Numbered from the stretch's first letter, positions 20,603 through 35,000 are shown. The stretch is 64,000 nt of DNA from Echinostoma caproni (GCA_900618425.1 UZAN01040297.1:1-64000), one strand, 5' to 3'. A program made the numbers and translations. The notes: a model not told the origin generated them from the letters alone.

Positions 20603-21212
20603 GTTAGAACCGAGAGAAGACAAATGCTGCGAGATGTTAGTATTTCTTTCAATTTCTTCCATCGCTTCAACGTAAAACAATCTGGTATGTATACAAGCAA
20701 GTGGTAAAACAGACAATAGTCAGGGAAGCGGGGCCGAGGGTGTGGTGGGAAATCAGTTCCATGGCAGTGTGACTGATTGCGTAGGAAAATTTTGTGCGCA
20801 CAAGATTGGGTTACGTAACTTAGCTAGCATCGCTTCGCTAAACGCCAAAATTCTGGTGCTCATATTAGGTAATAACGGCTTGAACAACATTTGTGGGTCA
20901 ACGATGTGTCCAGTTACCATGATATGTTTTGCAATTGATGACCCTGGATTTCTCTTATCTGTTTGACCTCTAAGACTTTGTTGCGTCATTGATTGTTCCA
21001 ACCACTTCGGAATGTGTTCAGACATCCGATCTGATTTCCCATCCCAACCTCTACACTAAGCAGTGTAGAGGTTGGGATGACTATTGTCCGCTTTACCACT
21101 ACAGTTGTCAAAACTTGCTTGTATACATACCAGATTGTTTTACATTGTAGCGATTGAAGAGATTAAAAGAAACTTTAACATCTCGCAGTATTTGTCTTCT
21201 ATCGGTTCTAAC
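20603..21212. mobile_element. Penelope-like fragment inside a ~120-bp inverted repeat
   Basis: Left arm 20603-20720 and right arm 21080-21212 are inverted copies; both contain AATCTGGTATGTATACAAGC or its complement. Between them, the minus strand of 20753-21025 encodes the C-terminal part of a PLE GIY-YIG endonuclease (EHIPKWLE, SSIAKHIMVTGHIVDPQ, ending SVTLPWN). Just inside the right arm is a perfect 18-bp stem, 4-base loop hairpin (21040-21079). PLEs are known for terminal repeats in direct or inverted arrangement; assignment of these arms to PLE termini is inference. Confidence 0.7.
21040..21079. repeat. Perfect 18-bp hairpin
   Basis: CATCCCAACCTCTACACT, loop AAGC, then the exact reverse complement. 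It abuts the right arm of the larger inverted repeat at 21080. Confidence 0.95.
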
Positions 21213-23389
21213 GTATTACTATAACATTTACTATTAAAACGAATGAACTTACTCAAATATCAAATTTCTCAAAGTTTCATTCTGTTTTTCACCGTATAGG
21301 TAAAATCCATTTTTCTATTGAAGATTTATCATTCTCATTTTTTCGGTATAGTGAAATTTGTAACTGGTCGTTCTATTGCATCCTTATTCGCGACTCTATT
21401 CTCATACTTATACCAAGTGGAAAGCTTTTGCCTTCTGGATTCATGCGCAATATTTAATTTGCACAGTTATGATGTTAAAAGGTGTCTCACAGAAATACAG
21501 CAGATAATGGTATCTATAATCGGATGACAAAAGCAGGACGATAACAATTAAACAACACAAACATCTTTTTGTTTGGATTTGTTCACCCAGCGAGTGATAA
21601 GTTCGCTGAACATTATTTTTATCGACATTTTCCCATATAAAAATAGAGACTGTTCAGTGTAATAGCACATGTTTCATGATGAGAACACCTACATTTATTC
21701 CAATTGACTGAAGAATGCTTGGTTCTCACGTGATAAAATGAACCATTTTGATCAGCGTACCATGTAAATCTTATTCAAATCAAAATTGATGTTCTTTGTA
21801 TCTCTCAGAGAATGATGTGTTTTGTTTAATGCACATTTTGTGAGCTGCGAATTGTGAGATGGTTGAAACAAATGACCAACAAAATTACGAACGTTTGTTC
21901 TGGTGTTTTGCTTTTGAAAGGCGACCACGGATATAGTATTGTTTTCGGAAACTTCCATGTTTATTTACTACTTTCAGTGAGAAAAACACCGCAAATGAGT
22001 CTATGGTCATTTAGCTAATCAAAGTACCGTGTGTGTTACATTTCTAATATAAATGTTTGTCGTAAACTATGGAATGCATGACTGGTGGATAAGTCAGTTT
22101 TTTCAAATAGAAAAGTTGAATTTGATATGGTTTATTGTGTGATTCGTAGTTGAACACCACGAAATACGTTGCTTTTATAGAGCATTGAATTTTAGCGAAA
22201 TGTTTCACACTGTGACCGGTGTCCTCATTGAATGTCAACACCTAACCTCTCACTGCCGAAGAGACAATGCGTAGCTATTTTATGCCTGTAAGGAGGAGTC
22301 AACCAATTGAATCCACCGTGATTGTTCGAACCTGTGGACGTAGAACTAGGAGCTGAAAATCTTAGATAATTACGTCCGACTCAGAACGAAAAACGCTAGC
22401 CTCCTGTTTGATATCCTCGGCTAAATTCTGTTAGTTCTTAATAACACAATACAAGAATTTGTGAAGTGTTGATATGATATTACTCTCTAGTGATTTTGAG
22501 ATACCATTTGCCAGTAAATCTTTATTATTAACAATGAAGGATAATTGTGACAACAAACGGAAAGGAGATTATGCAAAGCAGTATTTGTACACCCTGCACA
22601 CCCACGCCCTTTAAGCTCACACACCACCACTGTGAACGTTTGAGGAAGAATATCGGTCAACAGAAAAAAGACGAGCATGCCTTTGGAATCAATGATTGCC
22701 AGACAGGCGAACAAAAGTGCAATAAGTAAAGGAACTAGCTAACGATAGCAAAAGAGGTCATCAAAAATGGTTTGTGCTAAATCAGTATGAGGTCATTCTA
22801 ACACACTTTTATCCCCCCCCTCCAAAAACATCCAATACGATTTTAAAATGTCAGTTTTGGATGAGTCCAACCATAGTTTTGCAGGCACCAGGTGCAGTGT
22901 ATGGTCTCGTGACTTTCACTCCGTGGAAGTTCATTCTGTCTACACATATGAACTGAAATCACATTTGATAGCAAAGCCGTGCGGTGCCTACCTTTTTCCG
23001 TGGCAGGAGTTGTGGTTTGGACAAAAGAACTCTAAATGTTCACGAGTCCCAACGTGGATGGAACAAATGTACAGAATACGTTCATTTCCAGAGATGCACT
23101 TCAGACTTTGAACCAAATATACGCAATCAGGAGTGACGTCACTGGTCACCCAAGATAGTCTATTATCGGTCCGATGAAGCAGCAATAGGCTTGAGGCATT
23201 TGAAATTGTAGGACAAAACCGTTATCTATGAAACCAGAATGCCAATCAAAAGAAATGTTTATCGAAATTGCCTAAGTAAAAAAAGTGTGGTTCTTTTGAG
23301 GAAGTAACTCTATCAGGTTTCTGCAACTCACTCAAATAACTGATTTATTTTTAGAACGGTATCGTTATCTCAAATATATATGTAGCAAT
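21213..23389. other. AT-rich stretch with no recognised gene
   Basis: Small open frames only, none with a domain, collagen triplets or paired splice sites. A poly-C run lies at about 22814-22821. Confidence 0.5.
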
Positions 23390-25575
23390 GTGTAGCTACC
23401 ACCTGTTTTGGGAGGACTATAAGGAACAAAACCAAAAGAACGGCCAGGAAGCTTTCGAAAAATCTGAGGAGACATCGCGCCGGTTGGAAAGTTGCTCTTC
23501 GGAAACAAAATAGCTCCCGCTTGTGTGTCCCCATCATTCTCAGTTGTAACATCCGATCTCTTATCGGAACTATGGCCGACCTCACCAGCTTGGTCAAACC
23601 ACGGGAATACGCTTGACTAGGTAGGATCATGCTCTAAGAAGGTTGACTTCACAATTAAATTTAGGATGAAATAATACACCTGAATGGTTTCGCTAGCTAT
23701 CCTGTCGATCTTCCTGTTCCTTAGTCCAGACGGGGCGGTGGTGTCATCACATTTATTAAAAATCAGTGGTGTCATCTGACCAAAAATGTGTTCTCTTATT
23801 TTACACTTGATATAAACGCATCGTTACTTCAATGTAAGCCCAAACATTTCAGCTTTTCTCGGTCACTCATTCTTGTAAGTGTGTATACTGCCCCCTCTTT
23901 CTCATCTCATGTTTTTATTGATTTTTATGGAACCGCTCTTACTGCTCTACCTAATGGAAATGGAATAAAAATGACCGATCCTGTCACCAGCGTTGCACCT
24001 GCCGAAATTTATCAAGAGTTAACCAGTTGAAATCCTCGCAAGTCCAACGGACCTGATGGAGTTTCACCCGTTGTCCTAAAGGCATGTGCTGCCTTCTTTG
24101 CCCCCATAATGGGTGAACATTTTACTAATTGCATTTCGTAGCAATCTATTTTCAACTGCTAAAGAATAGCCTCCATTACCCCGATATTGAAGAAAGTCTC
24201 CTCAAAATGCCATCTTATTGTCTGCACCTCAGTTTCCTTGAGGGTGTTTGAGGGGCTGCTCATTAGGACCGTGTCCACACAGCCCAATTTTGGTGTTCCA
24301 AACCAGTTTGCATACACCCATTCCCGCGGTACTCTGGACGCCCTTGATTATCTCTCCCACTTTGTTTTATCCAACCTGAATAAGAAAAGCAAGTCTTTGT
24401 GCATATGTTTTCTTGACTACAGTGATGCTTTCAATACAACTGATCGACGAATATTTCTAAATTCTCTCTCCTCGGGCGGCGTTCAACCTCCTACGATAGA
24501 ACTGTTGGCCAATGATTTATCCAGCCGTCAGTAGTCCGCACGCTAAAAAAGTCGTACATCTTCACTGTTGCCCTCCTCACAAGGCGTACTGAAAGGCGCT
24601 ATTTGATCCGATTTTCTGTTTTCCACTTGCATTTCGTCTATCCCTGTGAGCAATTCTTCTCTTCTTGTTAAGTATAAAAACGATATAATATTTAGAATAC
24701 CCCTGCCCAACCCATCATTTCAAACCACTCTGCAAGAAAACATGTCAGACACAGTTGTGTGGTCTTAACAAAGGAACCTCCGTATGAACCCCCAATAATA
24801 ATGACGATTTTTTTCCCTTTTTAAAGGTCAGAAGTATGACAAATTGTCAAATACCAGCCGCCTTTATCTTTCCTGGGAGACAAGATGGAACGATAACCTT
24901 TGCGTTATTTTCAACTGTAACCTCCCCTGGTCTGACTACGTCAATGATGTTTTGATAAAGGTCATGAGGCTCACGTTTTAAGTCTTACGTCCTAAGTCAC
25001 TTTCTATCCCAAATCATCTCATAAGGCGTTTTGTTTTTGCTTGCATTTTGCCCCACCAACTTTATGGGTTCCCTGTTATCTTACCCTGTCTTTTTAACAA
25101 GAACCTCAGCTCATTTCCCGATCCCTCAAGTTTATGTCTGTGGGAGCATCTGGTACAGCACGTGGTGGCACACCACCTCAAGTTCTGTAAAACATTCTCT
25201 TATAAGACTTTTTCTTATATTTACCATCCTGTTCATTCTGTTCCTAGCCAGTGCCTTTCTCACTCATCCACCCGTTTCAGTCATAAACTTATAAAGGCAC
25301 ACAGTAAAGCTTACAGGCGCTCTATTGCCCCGTATCTCGCCAGGTTTCTTACAAACCATGAACTCGTTGCGGAAAATCTGCGCAAAGTGATGAACTAAAT
25401 CAATCATAAACACCCTGGTATGCCGTTGGTTTTTTTGACGATGGCATTTCACTTCTTTTAATTAATGTATTACATTTCAGTTTTTTTAATTGTTGACGCA
25501 CTGTGGTTATATGGTTGCTGAATATTCACCCTTCGAGGTGTATAAAGCGATTTATTGACTTCATTTGATTTGATT
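23390..25575 (+). mobile_element. CR1/jockey-like LINE copy A, degenerate
   Basis: In order: endonuclease-like pieces (SCNIRSLIGT, then YFTLDINASLLQC, VSVYTAPSFSSHV) that jump within an open frame into the pre-RT region; then NGPDGVSPVVLKAC at about 24045; RT motif A FLDYSDAFNTTDRR near 24412-24450; a C-terminal region (LIRRFVFACILPHQ) to about 25398; and a 3' UTR ending TTTGATTTGATT at about 25575. Many stops and frameshifts. The first ~780 bases recur in inverted orientation at 54148-54870, with the same internal deletion and stops. Confidence 0.85.
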
Positions 25576-28500
25576 AATAACTGATACAGTCTAGGGTGTT
25601 CTATTTACGAATCCTACCACTGATATGCGAACTTTAGATTTTATTTTTACTGTTGGTCGCTGACTTTTCCTCGCTAATTAATCATGCTTTCCCATTCAAT
25701 AGAACCAACCAAATTATATTATCTTTTACATTATTACAGATTACGTCTGAACAGAACAGAAATCCCAAAGAGTGCAAGGAAGTTCATATGGTATAATCTG
25801 AAGCAAGTGGTCGATCCATGAGCGACAATCACTTAGTCCCTTACAACAATGTAAAATCGAGGTGAATGTGGCTTGTAGACGTCTAAAGATTAGCACGTAA
25901 CTGCATAGCATGTTCGGCGTACTTTTTAGTGTCACAAACTCCGAGGGAAACATGCCATTTTTGGGCTGTGAATAGAATATCGAGTTTTGCTTGGTGAGAA
26001 TCGGCGAGTGACATTTGTTTATCATATAAACTTTTGTCAGCGTGCGGTCCATAAGGAAACAGTTCCTTTATGGATCTCGCTGATTGTAACAAAATACTGG
26101 TGTACAAGTGAACACGTTAAATTATATACATGACCTACAGAAAAGCAGACATACAAGCTTAGAACGTTCTGATGTTCATTGTAGTTTTTTCGACAAACTC
26201 AACCGCGGAGTTTATCCCAACAGAGTGAACTTTTATGGCCGACACAGTAACAACTTTTATTAAAGATGTCATTTGGGATTAGGCTGGTAATCCTGTCTCT
26301 GGTGGCACAGTTTGACAGCTTTTGTGAATAAGATCGTAGGATTTTCCACACCCTGGTAAATGATCGCAAAAGTGTTTCGCTCGATATTGCTGGGAAAACG
26401 CTTGGTTTGGTTGGTTTTTAAATACATGAAACCTCATATCCAAGTCGGCGATTACTTTGTGATCAAAACATAAGAAGTAATCGTTGTTGGATTCTTTTCA
26501 TGTCATATTCTCGTCTTTCGTGTCCATATTTAGTACTGCATGGAATCAACAATGTACAAACAGCCACAGACAAAACTATTGTTCTTGCTATAAACTCCAT
26601 TAGATCCAATTACGTTGCAAAGTGTTTTGTGATAATTTTCTCATTTCCGTCAATTTGCTTATTGAAATCGAGAAATCGTACTTCTTTAAGGCAGTGGAAT
26701 AATAGAAGCAACCAAATAAGTGAATATGTTGTATCTGGTTTGGGGTAGTACCATAATCATTCCCGGGAATGGAGAACTAAATGCTAAGCATTATGAGGAA
26801 AAGATCTGCCGGAGGCCTGGATGTCACTCACATGAGTTCTATCAATTCCTGTAGGCAATGGTATACTATTGGATGTTTTTCACCTCCAGGTGTTATTCGG
26901 TCTAAAATAACCAACAGGAAAAACCTGGAAACTATTGAACGCAAATATGGTTACATGGTTCACAATGGTGTGCAGTCTTAGTCAACTTAAAGCTGGTTAA
27001 ATAGTGGAGCGACACTGACCGGGGCTACGGAAATCGCGAGCCATTCGATTGAATCTGATTACCGTGTTAATGTGCGTGAACCTTCACTCTCTATATACAG
27101 TCAATGGAAGATTATTAAAAATGATCGAACGCCGAATTGTGTCAGAAACGTGGCGATTACCGTCCGTGTTCACCCTTCTGTTCCCAGCCATAATTTGTGG
27201 CCAATCGCTTACAATCTTCAGTGACCTAACCTATTTCCCCAAGCTGTCATTCATACACTACCTCACTCATTCAACAACCAACATTTCCTAATCCACAAAG
27301 AAAAACAGAAAGACCGTGCAGGCTAACTTTGACCATCAGAGCATCTCATCCTAAACCCTGATTTCTTTCATAACTGTGTCTCCTCTCACAACCCGTTTGG
27401 TCTATTATAATTTACGCTGAATTCAACCAGATTATGAGACATTTAAGAAAAATAGGGAACGTCTATCACTGGAATTTCTGGTTTCTTCCTATTAACACCT
27501 TAATGAAATGGATAACTGAAAAGTAGAATGCCTTGACACGAGTATTGGCTGTCGAGGGATATAACATACATCGTATATATCCTAAAAATGATAAACCGCC
27601 ATTCACATAAGACTTCATTTTACTGTTATAGATGTGATGGTTGTCCACCAATGTGGCTAAGTACCAAGCACTTCTTTCTCTAGTGTTCAATTTTCGTATT
27701 GAGTGGGTAACATGCCGTCCTTTACAAATATTCACATCACAATAATTATTTTGAACTCCTCCTCTGATTATTAAAGTGCTCTTTCAATTTTGTTTACTCA
27801 TCAAAACTGGTGCTTTGCGTTGCGCTACTTGGACAACATGAATGACATTTTTTACATTTGCTATCCACCGAGTATTGTAGTTGCATTATGTATGCAAAAG
27901 TTCACCAGGTTATAAGATTCAACGGAAGCGTTTTGACGTACACATTCAGAAAGTGATTACATCTTCAGGTATGTATCGTTCACTGACCTCTAGACATCAG
28001 TAAATAAATTTTTTAATCACCCGCTAAGGCCACGTATATTGCATCATTATTAAGACAATAGTAGAATTAAGCTGAGTTAGTTTACTTCTCAGCTTATTAT
28101 CCCTCAATAAATCCAAAGTGTTGAATTATAATAGAATAAGGTGGTACACATAATTACCCTTCATGCGCTTACTGAAAGAGAATACATAGGAATTCTGTTA
28201 TGAATTAGAATCAACCAGCAAAAGTGAAAACAATGTGGTAGACTATCAGGTGAATAGTGTATACCCTGGTATGAGAAACTGTTTGAGCAAACCTGAATCA
28301 TTTGCGCATGCTGACAAACGGTGCTAACACAAGACAGAGAAACTTCAAATGCACCGATAAATAATTTTTTTATTAGGTGAAATGAGGGTACTTTATGAAA
28401 GACCAGATTGATAAACCAGTAGTTTAGATAATATTCGGTTCATTCTATATCATTCTAATATCACTTGTCTTATAAATCGCGATACATTGTAGTCACAGTC

Positions 28501-28735
28501 AATTTATAACTGAGCTATAATCTGGAAAATGGGGCGTCAATGAACTGACGGTCTAAGCCTCCTCCATCGGGCTGCCCTAGTGATTACGAGGATAGGTCAG
28601 GTTTGAAGGACAAATTGTAAGCAGTTCACCAAGCGATTAAGTTATTTATTTCCATGATGAGGGTATTTCTGATAAATCTTTAAGTAATATGAAGTGGATG
28701 AGTGTGCTTTTCATTGAACTCAAGTGTGAGAGTTA
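25576..28735. other. AT-rich stretch with no recognised gene
   Basis: No conserved motif, collagen exon or recognisable repeat seen. Open frames up to ~100 codons appear by chance. Confidence 0.5.
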
Positions 28736-28741
28736 AGAATT

Positions 28742-28822
28742 TCAGGGGATTCGAACTCACAAATGGACACCATCCATGTCTCTGAATAGTGCACACCTCA
28801 CCAGTTTAACTATGAAGCTATG
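28742..28822 (-). repeat. tRNA-derived sequence (tRNA-like pseudogene or SINE head)
   Basis: The minus strand reads TAGTTAAACTGG (fits the A-box pattern) and, about 45 bases on, GAGTTCGAATCCCC (fits the B-box). Stems of a functional tRNA are not apparent. Confidence 0.55.
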
Positions 28823-31746
28823 TCGGTAGATCTGATCTTTCCTTATATGAAAGTTCATACAATTTACAGATAATCATGAACTCCAGCAACCAGTATTTAC
28901 ACAAACTGTAGCGGCTGATATTGATTAGTGATCCAGGGAAAAATGCTCGTACGGTTAGCTTAACAAATTACACAGTTTATGAATCTAATGCTGACACAAT
29001 CAAAATATTTATAGTGAATTTCAGCACAAATGAAACAGATAAACATGGAGTTGCACAATTACAGCTGATCAAACTTGGACCGGGCGTGAACGGGATCTAT
29101 AGGAAATAATAGTAACACAAAACAACGCAGCACCTGGCTGATTTCTGAACAAACATTTATGTATTACTGACCCGCTGTGGAAGGACTGATCAATTTCATC
29201 CGGCATTTGGCAGACTTTCATAACAAAAGCACTTATTTGCACCATTTTAAACTTTAGCAATCCACTTCAATTTTAAAATAGATGCAGCGGAGTAAACTTA
29301 TTAAAAGCAGTATATTTGAATTACAGAATTATTGGGTTGTTTGAGATTCGCTTCTATCTGGAGCTCAGTGTGAACTCACGTTGTATAGCAACGTGATTTG
29401 CTTTCGGTAAAGTGTGTCACACATGACAACTTTTCCAGGCCGTAGGCAAGGTTAACCGAAGCGTGAACGGTCCTTCACTAAATACTGGAAGAAATTGCAA
29501 CTATTTCCACGAATCCGGTTTGCTCAGCTGCTTTTGAAGTCGCTCAGATATTATGGAAGCCAGAAGGACTATAAGCCTATTTACTTTTTTTAATCAATAC
29601 ACACATGGGGTCGGTCGGTCCAAATATCGACGATTGTTCCATAAAGCTGATGTGTGTGGTTTTAGTTACTTCCAGTGCAATCGAGGATCACGAAATAAAA
29701 CGCGTACCCTGGATAGCAGATCACCTTTGTTCGATTCTGGAACACTGAAGGAGAATGATGAAAAAATGTGCAGTATAACACTTTGATTTATCACTTAGCT
29801 CAAAACAATGAATACATATCTGATTTACTTTCTCGACTCTCAAAATAAATCCAGGGATTTAGATGAAATAGAATAAATTACTAGGATGAAATTGAAACTA
29901 TGAGATCCAGTTCATTTTGGCTGGCCACTTTCCAACTTTAAGTTATGGATACCCAATTCAGAAAATCTTAGACGTCAGTCTGTGCTGATTTTAACGTGCG
30001 TGTGTGCACGCGTCCACCGCGAGGACCATTATCAGTATCAGAAAAAGTCGTATTTGTTCCAAATGGGTTGACATTTGGGCAACCCCAAATTTGTTAGACA
30101 ATGAACCCTCGATTATGGATAATGAGCTTGCGTCTTTTGTTCTGAGCGATATTGTTAAAGAAGCACAAAGCGACCAGGGTGGTTTTGAAAGACTGAATAT
30201 GTCGCACCGGTCTTTTGTACACACCCACGATTTTCTCGCTTCCTGGACAAATAAGAAAAAAGGTAAGTGGTCGAAAATCCGCATACCGCGGAATGGAATA
30301 ATTGCCGTTTGTGTTCAGATTTAACTAATATCATCATTATGGCTGTTCTTTTGATCTTTTCATCAATGAGCATATGGAACGTAACTCTATTCCCAAGAAG
30401 CAGGCGTGGTTCATGAAATGTCTTTGAAAATAATAGAAAAACAGAAAAATGTTGAGGACCCAAAGAATTCGGTTTGCACAGAACATCCATAATTGTTTTA
30501 CTGCATTTACACGAATTCCTATGTCACATACAAGACGGATCATACGGAGAATCAAGAGGAACAACAGAAGTTTGCGGTCTAAACAAAAGATCGCTCAGGT
30601 GAACGGCAATTACCAAGAGAGAACCGCGGTATTGGCCATTACAATCGTTAACCCATTTTATGGTGGCGATTGAGAATACGTCAATGGTACTGCTGCACTT
30701 AACGCTCTATAAGCTTCGCTTATTAGAGCAAGGTTATCGAGAATGTGAATTGTTTGTACTGAATGGACACGAATAATTTTCTGATATTGACATGCTTGAC
30801 CCTAGGAGCTATACAAACATAGTTAAACTGACTGCGTTAAACAGACTGATTGTTTTAGTGTTTGAAAACAAATTTTTACGGGTGAACGTTTGTATCACGC
30901 GAATGCAACGATATTATTGAAAGAAAACAACTGTGAAGATTAAATGACTACGCTTTCAGGAAGAAGGAAGAGCCTCGCGGCAGCACCAATGACCTGAACT
31001 GGTATGAAACCCAGCAACGATACTATGGCATATGTTTACTTCAATATGACAAACTCGAAGTGAAACACGCGGATAAATTGCGTCATTCAATCTTCGGTGG
31101 ATTTCATTTTATCAAGAAAACAATCATGCATCGTGATTTTACCAAATCTGATGTTCTCGTTCAGCCGCATAATGATGTTTTGCAAAGGACAATGTTTCTG
31201 TGGAAACAGTCACCTAAGAAAAAAAGCGTTTTCCCATAGCTTGCACCAGAAGGTTGTGTTCGGTTGGGATCAGGAGTGGTTGATGTCACCAAGTATCGTC
31301 CCGGCCACCGTAGACCAAATTGTTTCATTTTCTACGCATAGCCACCCTATGGTTATAAGCGGTCCTTTCCTGAAAACGGTTTATTTCACCATACATGTCC
31401 GATGCAGAGAACTTGAGAACTTGAGAAGAAACAAAATGAGAGGAAGCAATTCGAATTCCTGATAATTGTGCGGAAGATTCCTTTTATCTAATGCGTTTGG
31501 GCAGGGAGAAAACAAATACTGTGGAGTTTACCTTTTCTTTCATTCCCTCATGTGACACAGCGGAAAAAATCTGGTATTTACATAGGAAAGTTTCGGTAGT
31601 TACAGTGGTTTAATGAACAATGGTCAAGGGAGAAAAGAATCAATTCCAAAGTAATTGGATTGATTACATCAAGCACTTATGCATACACTAAAAAGATTAA
31701 GTACCATGATTAACATCAAGTCGCTGAAAGCCAAGATACTGGAATT
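28823..31746. other. Stretch with one possible orphan exon and otherwise nothing recognised
   Basis: AT-rich. An open frame ending at a GTAAGT donor lies at 30004-30262 and is listed separately. Nothing else is supported. Confidence 0.45.
30004..30262 (+). CDS. Possible orphan exon of unknown product
   Basis: An open frame runs through NLLDNEPSIMDNELASF and ERLNMSHRSFVHTHDF to a consensus donor AAAAAAG|GTAAGT, leaving phase 1. Its composition looks more protein-like than neighbouring chance frames. The acceptor is unclear (TTATCAG at about 30030-30036 is a candidate). I do not recognise the protein and no partner exon was found. Confidence 0.2.
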
Positions 31747-32026
31747 CATGTTAAGGCTTGAACGAGAAACGTGGGTCAATAGTGTGTCCAGTTGTCATGA
31801 AATGTTTTGGGATTGATGACCCTAGATTTCTGTTATCAGGTCGACCTCTAAGACTGTGCTGCGTTGCCGACATTAATGGAATGTATTCGAACATCAGTTG
31901 TGACAAGGGGCGATTCGTCTTGCTAATGAAAGTATCAAAGCAACTGCAGGTAAAATGATAGATGACATACGAGGCAGAATTGGGTGGCTTATTGTTCAAA
32001 CTAATTCCCTGAAGGTGCAGTATCAA
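31747..32026 (-). mobile_element. Penelope-like element fragment, GIY-YIG endonuclease
   Basis: The minus strand encodes YVIYHFTCSC, FISKTNRPLSQL and FEYIP, matching the Y-x-C-x-C / YIG-x-T-x-R-L / EH core, then SSIPKHFMTTGHTIDPRF. It is the same family as the fragment at 20753-21025, with visible divergence (for example HIMVTGHIVDPQ versus HFMTTGHTIDPR). Only about 90 codons remain and key residues are changed (YIG to FIS, EH to EY), so it is inactive. Confidence 0.75.
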
Positions 32027-35000
32027 TCGAAGCTGTGCAATAGAATATGTTCAACATTATGTCGCCTTGAACTTGTGACACCAGTCGTCCACTAGATTAT
32101 TGCTCTCACCAACCAGTTATAGAAGAATGATGCTGCTTATCAGAGAGCCACAAGATCGTAACTGTCAAAAAATGCGATTGGAACTGCCAAAGTGCATGTA
32201 GTTTCTACTAGCATCGAGGTTGCATTTGTGTTTGCATTCATCACTCAGTAATAATGATTGTTATGAACGAAGATTAGGACATTTGTTACAATCTTCACGA
32301 TGATAGTCAAATAAAATAAGCCACCCACATTTTTATGGTGTGTGTTGGAATCTCATCTCGGCAACGCTCGAACTTGCACTTTGGAGAGCACAAAACTGTA
32401 GGCCCTTGATTGGCTGCTACCATCGTATGGAAACTCGCTTCTGTAGCTGTGTATAGCAATTGAGAAAGATTTCAGCAAAGAAGAAGAAACTTGAAGGAAG
32501 CTGTAAAAACCAAAACTGAAGACAATATTGATAAGCAAAGAACATGGAGTCATCACTTGCTGTTCAAAATAATGAAGGTGCAGCGAACGGAAAACAAAAT
32601 GTTTGATGGATGTAAACGGACAACATGTATTGTTTTACGTCAGCCCGCGCATTTGAATCAGTTCAAACATCCATAACTGAATAATCCACAAAATTGTTTC
32701 TCGGAATGAGCGAAAATCATTCAACTGCGCGACACCAAATCTTTTTTGCGAGCAATGGAATATGCAGATTGATTTGTTTACCGTCAAATTTGGAATGTTG
32801 TTTATTTGATGCTTGCTCGCCGGTAAATTGTTGCAATCTGATCGACGCCTACTGTTCCTGGCTTTTCAACTGTTGCGTTCGAAACAACTACGCCCGCGAT
32901 CTATGCCAAACATGACCGGGTGCGTTGCAGCAAACAGAAAAGAAAACATATATGGGTTTGTGATGTTTTACCCCTTTACATGCGGATAAAGACCAGGAGA
33001 TGAGTGCAGAGCTAATCCAATTCCATTTACGATGTTTTTGGAAATAAGGTGTATCCTCGGGTCATGATTGACGATCCGATGTTTTGTTTCTGACATTTAC
33101 ACATTGTTTACCAATACAAGGATAAAGAATGTTTTGAGTTGAACACTAGTTGGCCGTTCATTTACACTTATTTGCTAAATAAAAAACAAATTACGGATCT
33201 TGTCCGAATCAGTCCAGGTGAAGTGTGTAGGATTGAATTTCTTCGCAAGCATTTCTTGCAAAGATTTGTTCCATTAAAATTGGTGGTAGAGGACATTTAT
33301 CAGTAGACGTAATCCAGTATCACGAAAGGATTCGTTTAATTTATAGTGTTTGAGAATAAATAAATTTGAAAAAATAGAGTAAGTGAACTGAAAAATACCG
33401 GAAGTCAAGGACAGAAAACCGTTGTTTGCAAATGATTTTCAGTCGGGTTTTCTGACCCCGACGATGTACGAATTATTCCAAGCGGGCACAGCGTTAGGTT
33501 CCTTCATGAACGCAGAACGGTGCAAAAGATTTAGGACTCAGCCGATAACATAAAAAACACTGCCAGAACAGAATATATACAATGAAACGGAGGTGGTACT
33601 CGTTTGTTTTGTCAAAATATCTTTTGTCTTCCTTTTTGAAAATCCTAATGTTGTCACCATAAACGTTAATTACATTGAGTCTGATATCGGCAGATGTATT
33701 TTTAAGAATCAATCAAATACAAAAGCATTATAATGTTTCCAAGCTCCTCTTCTACGGAAACTATGAAAAAAATAATTTTTCTGAAACGACGATGATAATT
33801 TAGAGGTTCTTTTACAACGTTTTACTCAACTCATTCCCGTCTTCGCACTTCATAAGATAGAACACAGCGGCTCCAGAGCATTTCTAGATATAGAAAGTAC
33901 GAGATGCTCAAATAAGACACTATAACGCTCTGTTTACCAAAAGGAATGATCAATACTTTTGTTTTATCTGCTTTTCACTACTCCCTGCAAACGCCTTATT
34001 ACGACAAATTTATTCCATCGGGACAAGAAAACTTGTTCTCCAGATACACTGCACGAAGAGAAAGAATCAGTTAAGAGAACATTATTAAACAATGGTTACC
34101 CGAAGGATTCATAGAAATACACAGTAGACAGTTGTAAATATGTGATTCAACCCGCAATTTTCCCAAAAAGACAGGAAACATCAAGTAAATTCCGAAACAT
34201 GATCACGTTCTCAAAGATATATATCCAAATATAAGGTCAGCTTCAGATCGTACATTACCAGTTGTCCGAATCAAACTTATTGTCTCCAATCGTGGAATCA
34301 ATCTGACAAAACAGTTCAGTTTCAAACACTATATATATGTGAGGGGGGTACAACTGAAGTTGCGATATCCCATGCGTAGATGGAAGAAACCACAAGCTAT
34401 CATAAGGTATGAAGAAAAATACGTTGCAATGGTTGGTAAAGTCGATGACCCAACTGCTAACTGGTGATCAGACAACCTCTAGAAACCGGAGGCTATCAGT
34501 CTGTTGTAAAACATAAAGACGAGTTACGCAGTTGACCGTTGCAGTTTTACAAGCTTCTGTTGGTTTATTACAATGCTGAACGCCTGGCCATCGTTAGTGC
34601 GTTGCTTATATGATCATATTGCCTGATTCAACGCTTCCCGCCGTTTTCGAGACAATCAAAATCTTAACGTTGAAAACAATGCTTCCCTTCCCGTTTTGAT
34701 AATCTTTGTTAGCAATTACATGTTTTTCCTTACAAGTTATCAACCCGAAGCTGGTTGAACTCACTGATTGAGGAAATTAGGCGAAAGTCTATCATCTCGC
34801 TACGTTTGTCTTCATCTGTTGTCGATAAAAAAGAACACTCGTATTAATGAACACAACATGAGTGAGGTGTTTAATTAGTTTAGCTTCTGAAGGTACTGAT
34901 GATGTTATTTGGTGATTTCTCTCATGGTAAATATGACTTGTGTAAAGTCGAACAAAACGTGAAGATAACATTGAATCAATATCTCCTGCATTTTAATTTG

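Noticed and set aside
20721..20750. CAG followed by glycine-rich codons as a missing collagen exon
   Set aside because: Reads GSGAEGVVG without a triplet pattern and lies inside the PLE inverted-repeat unit.
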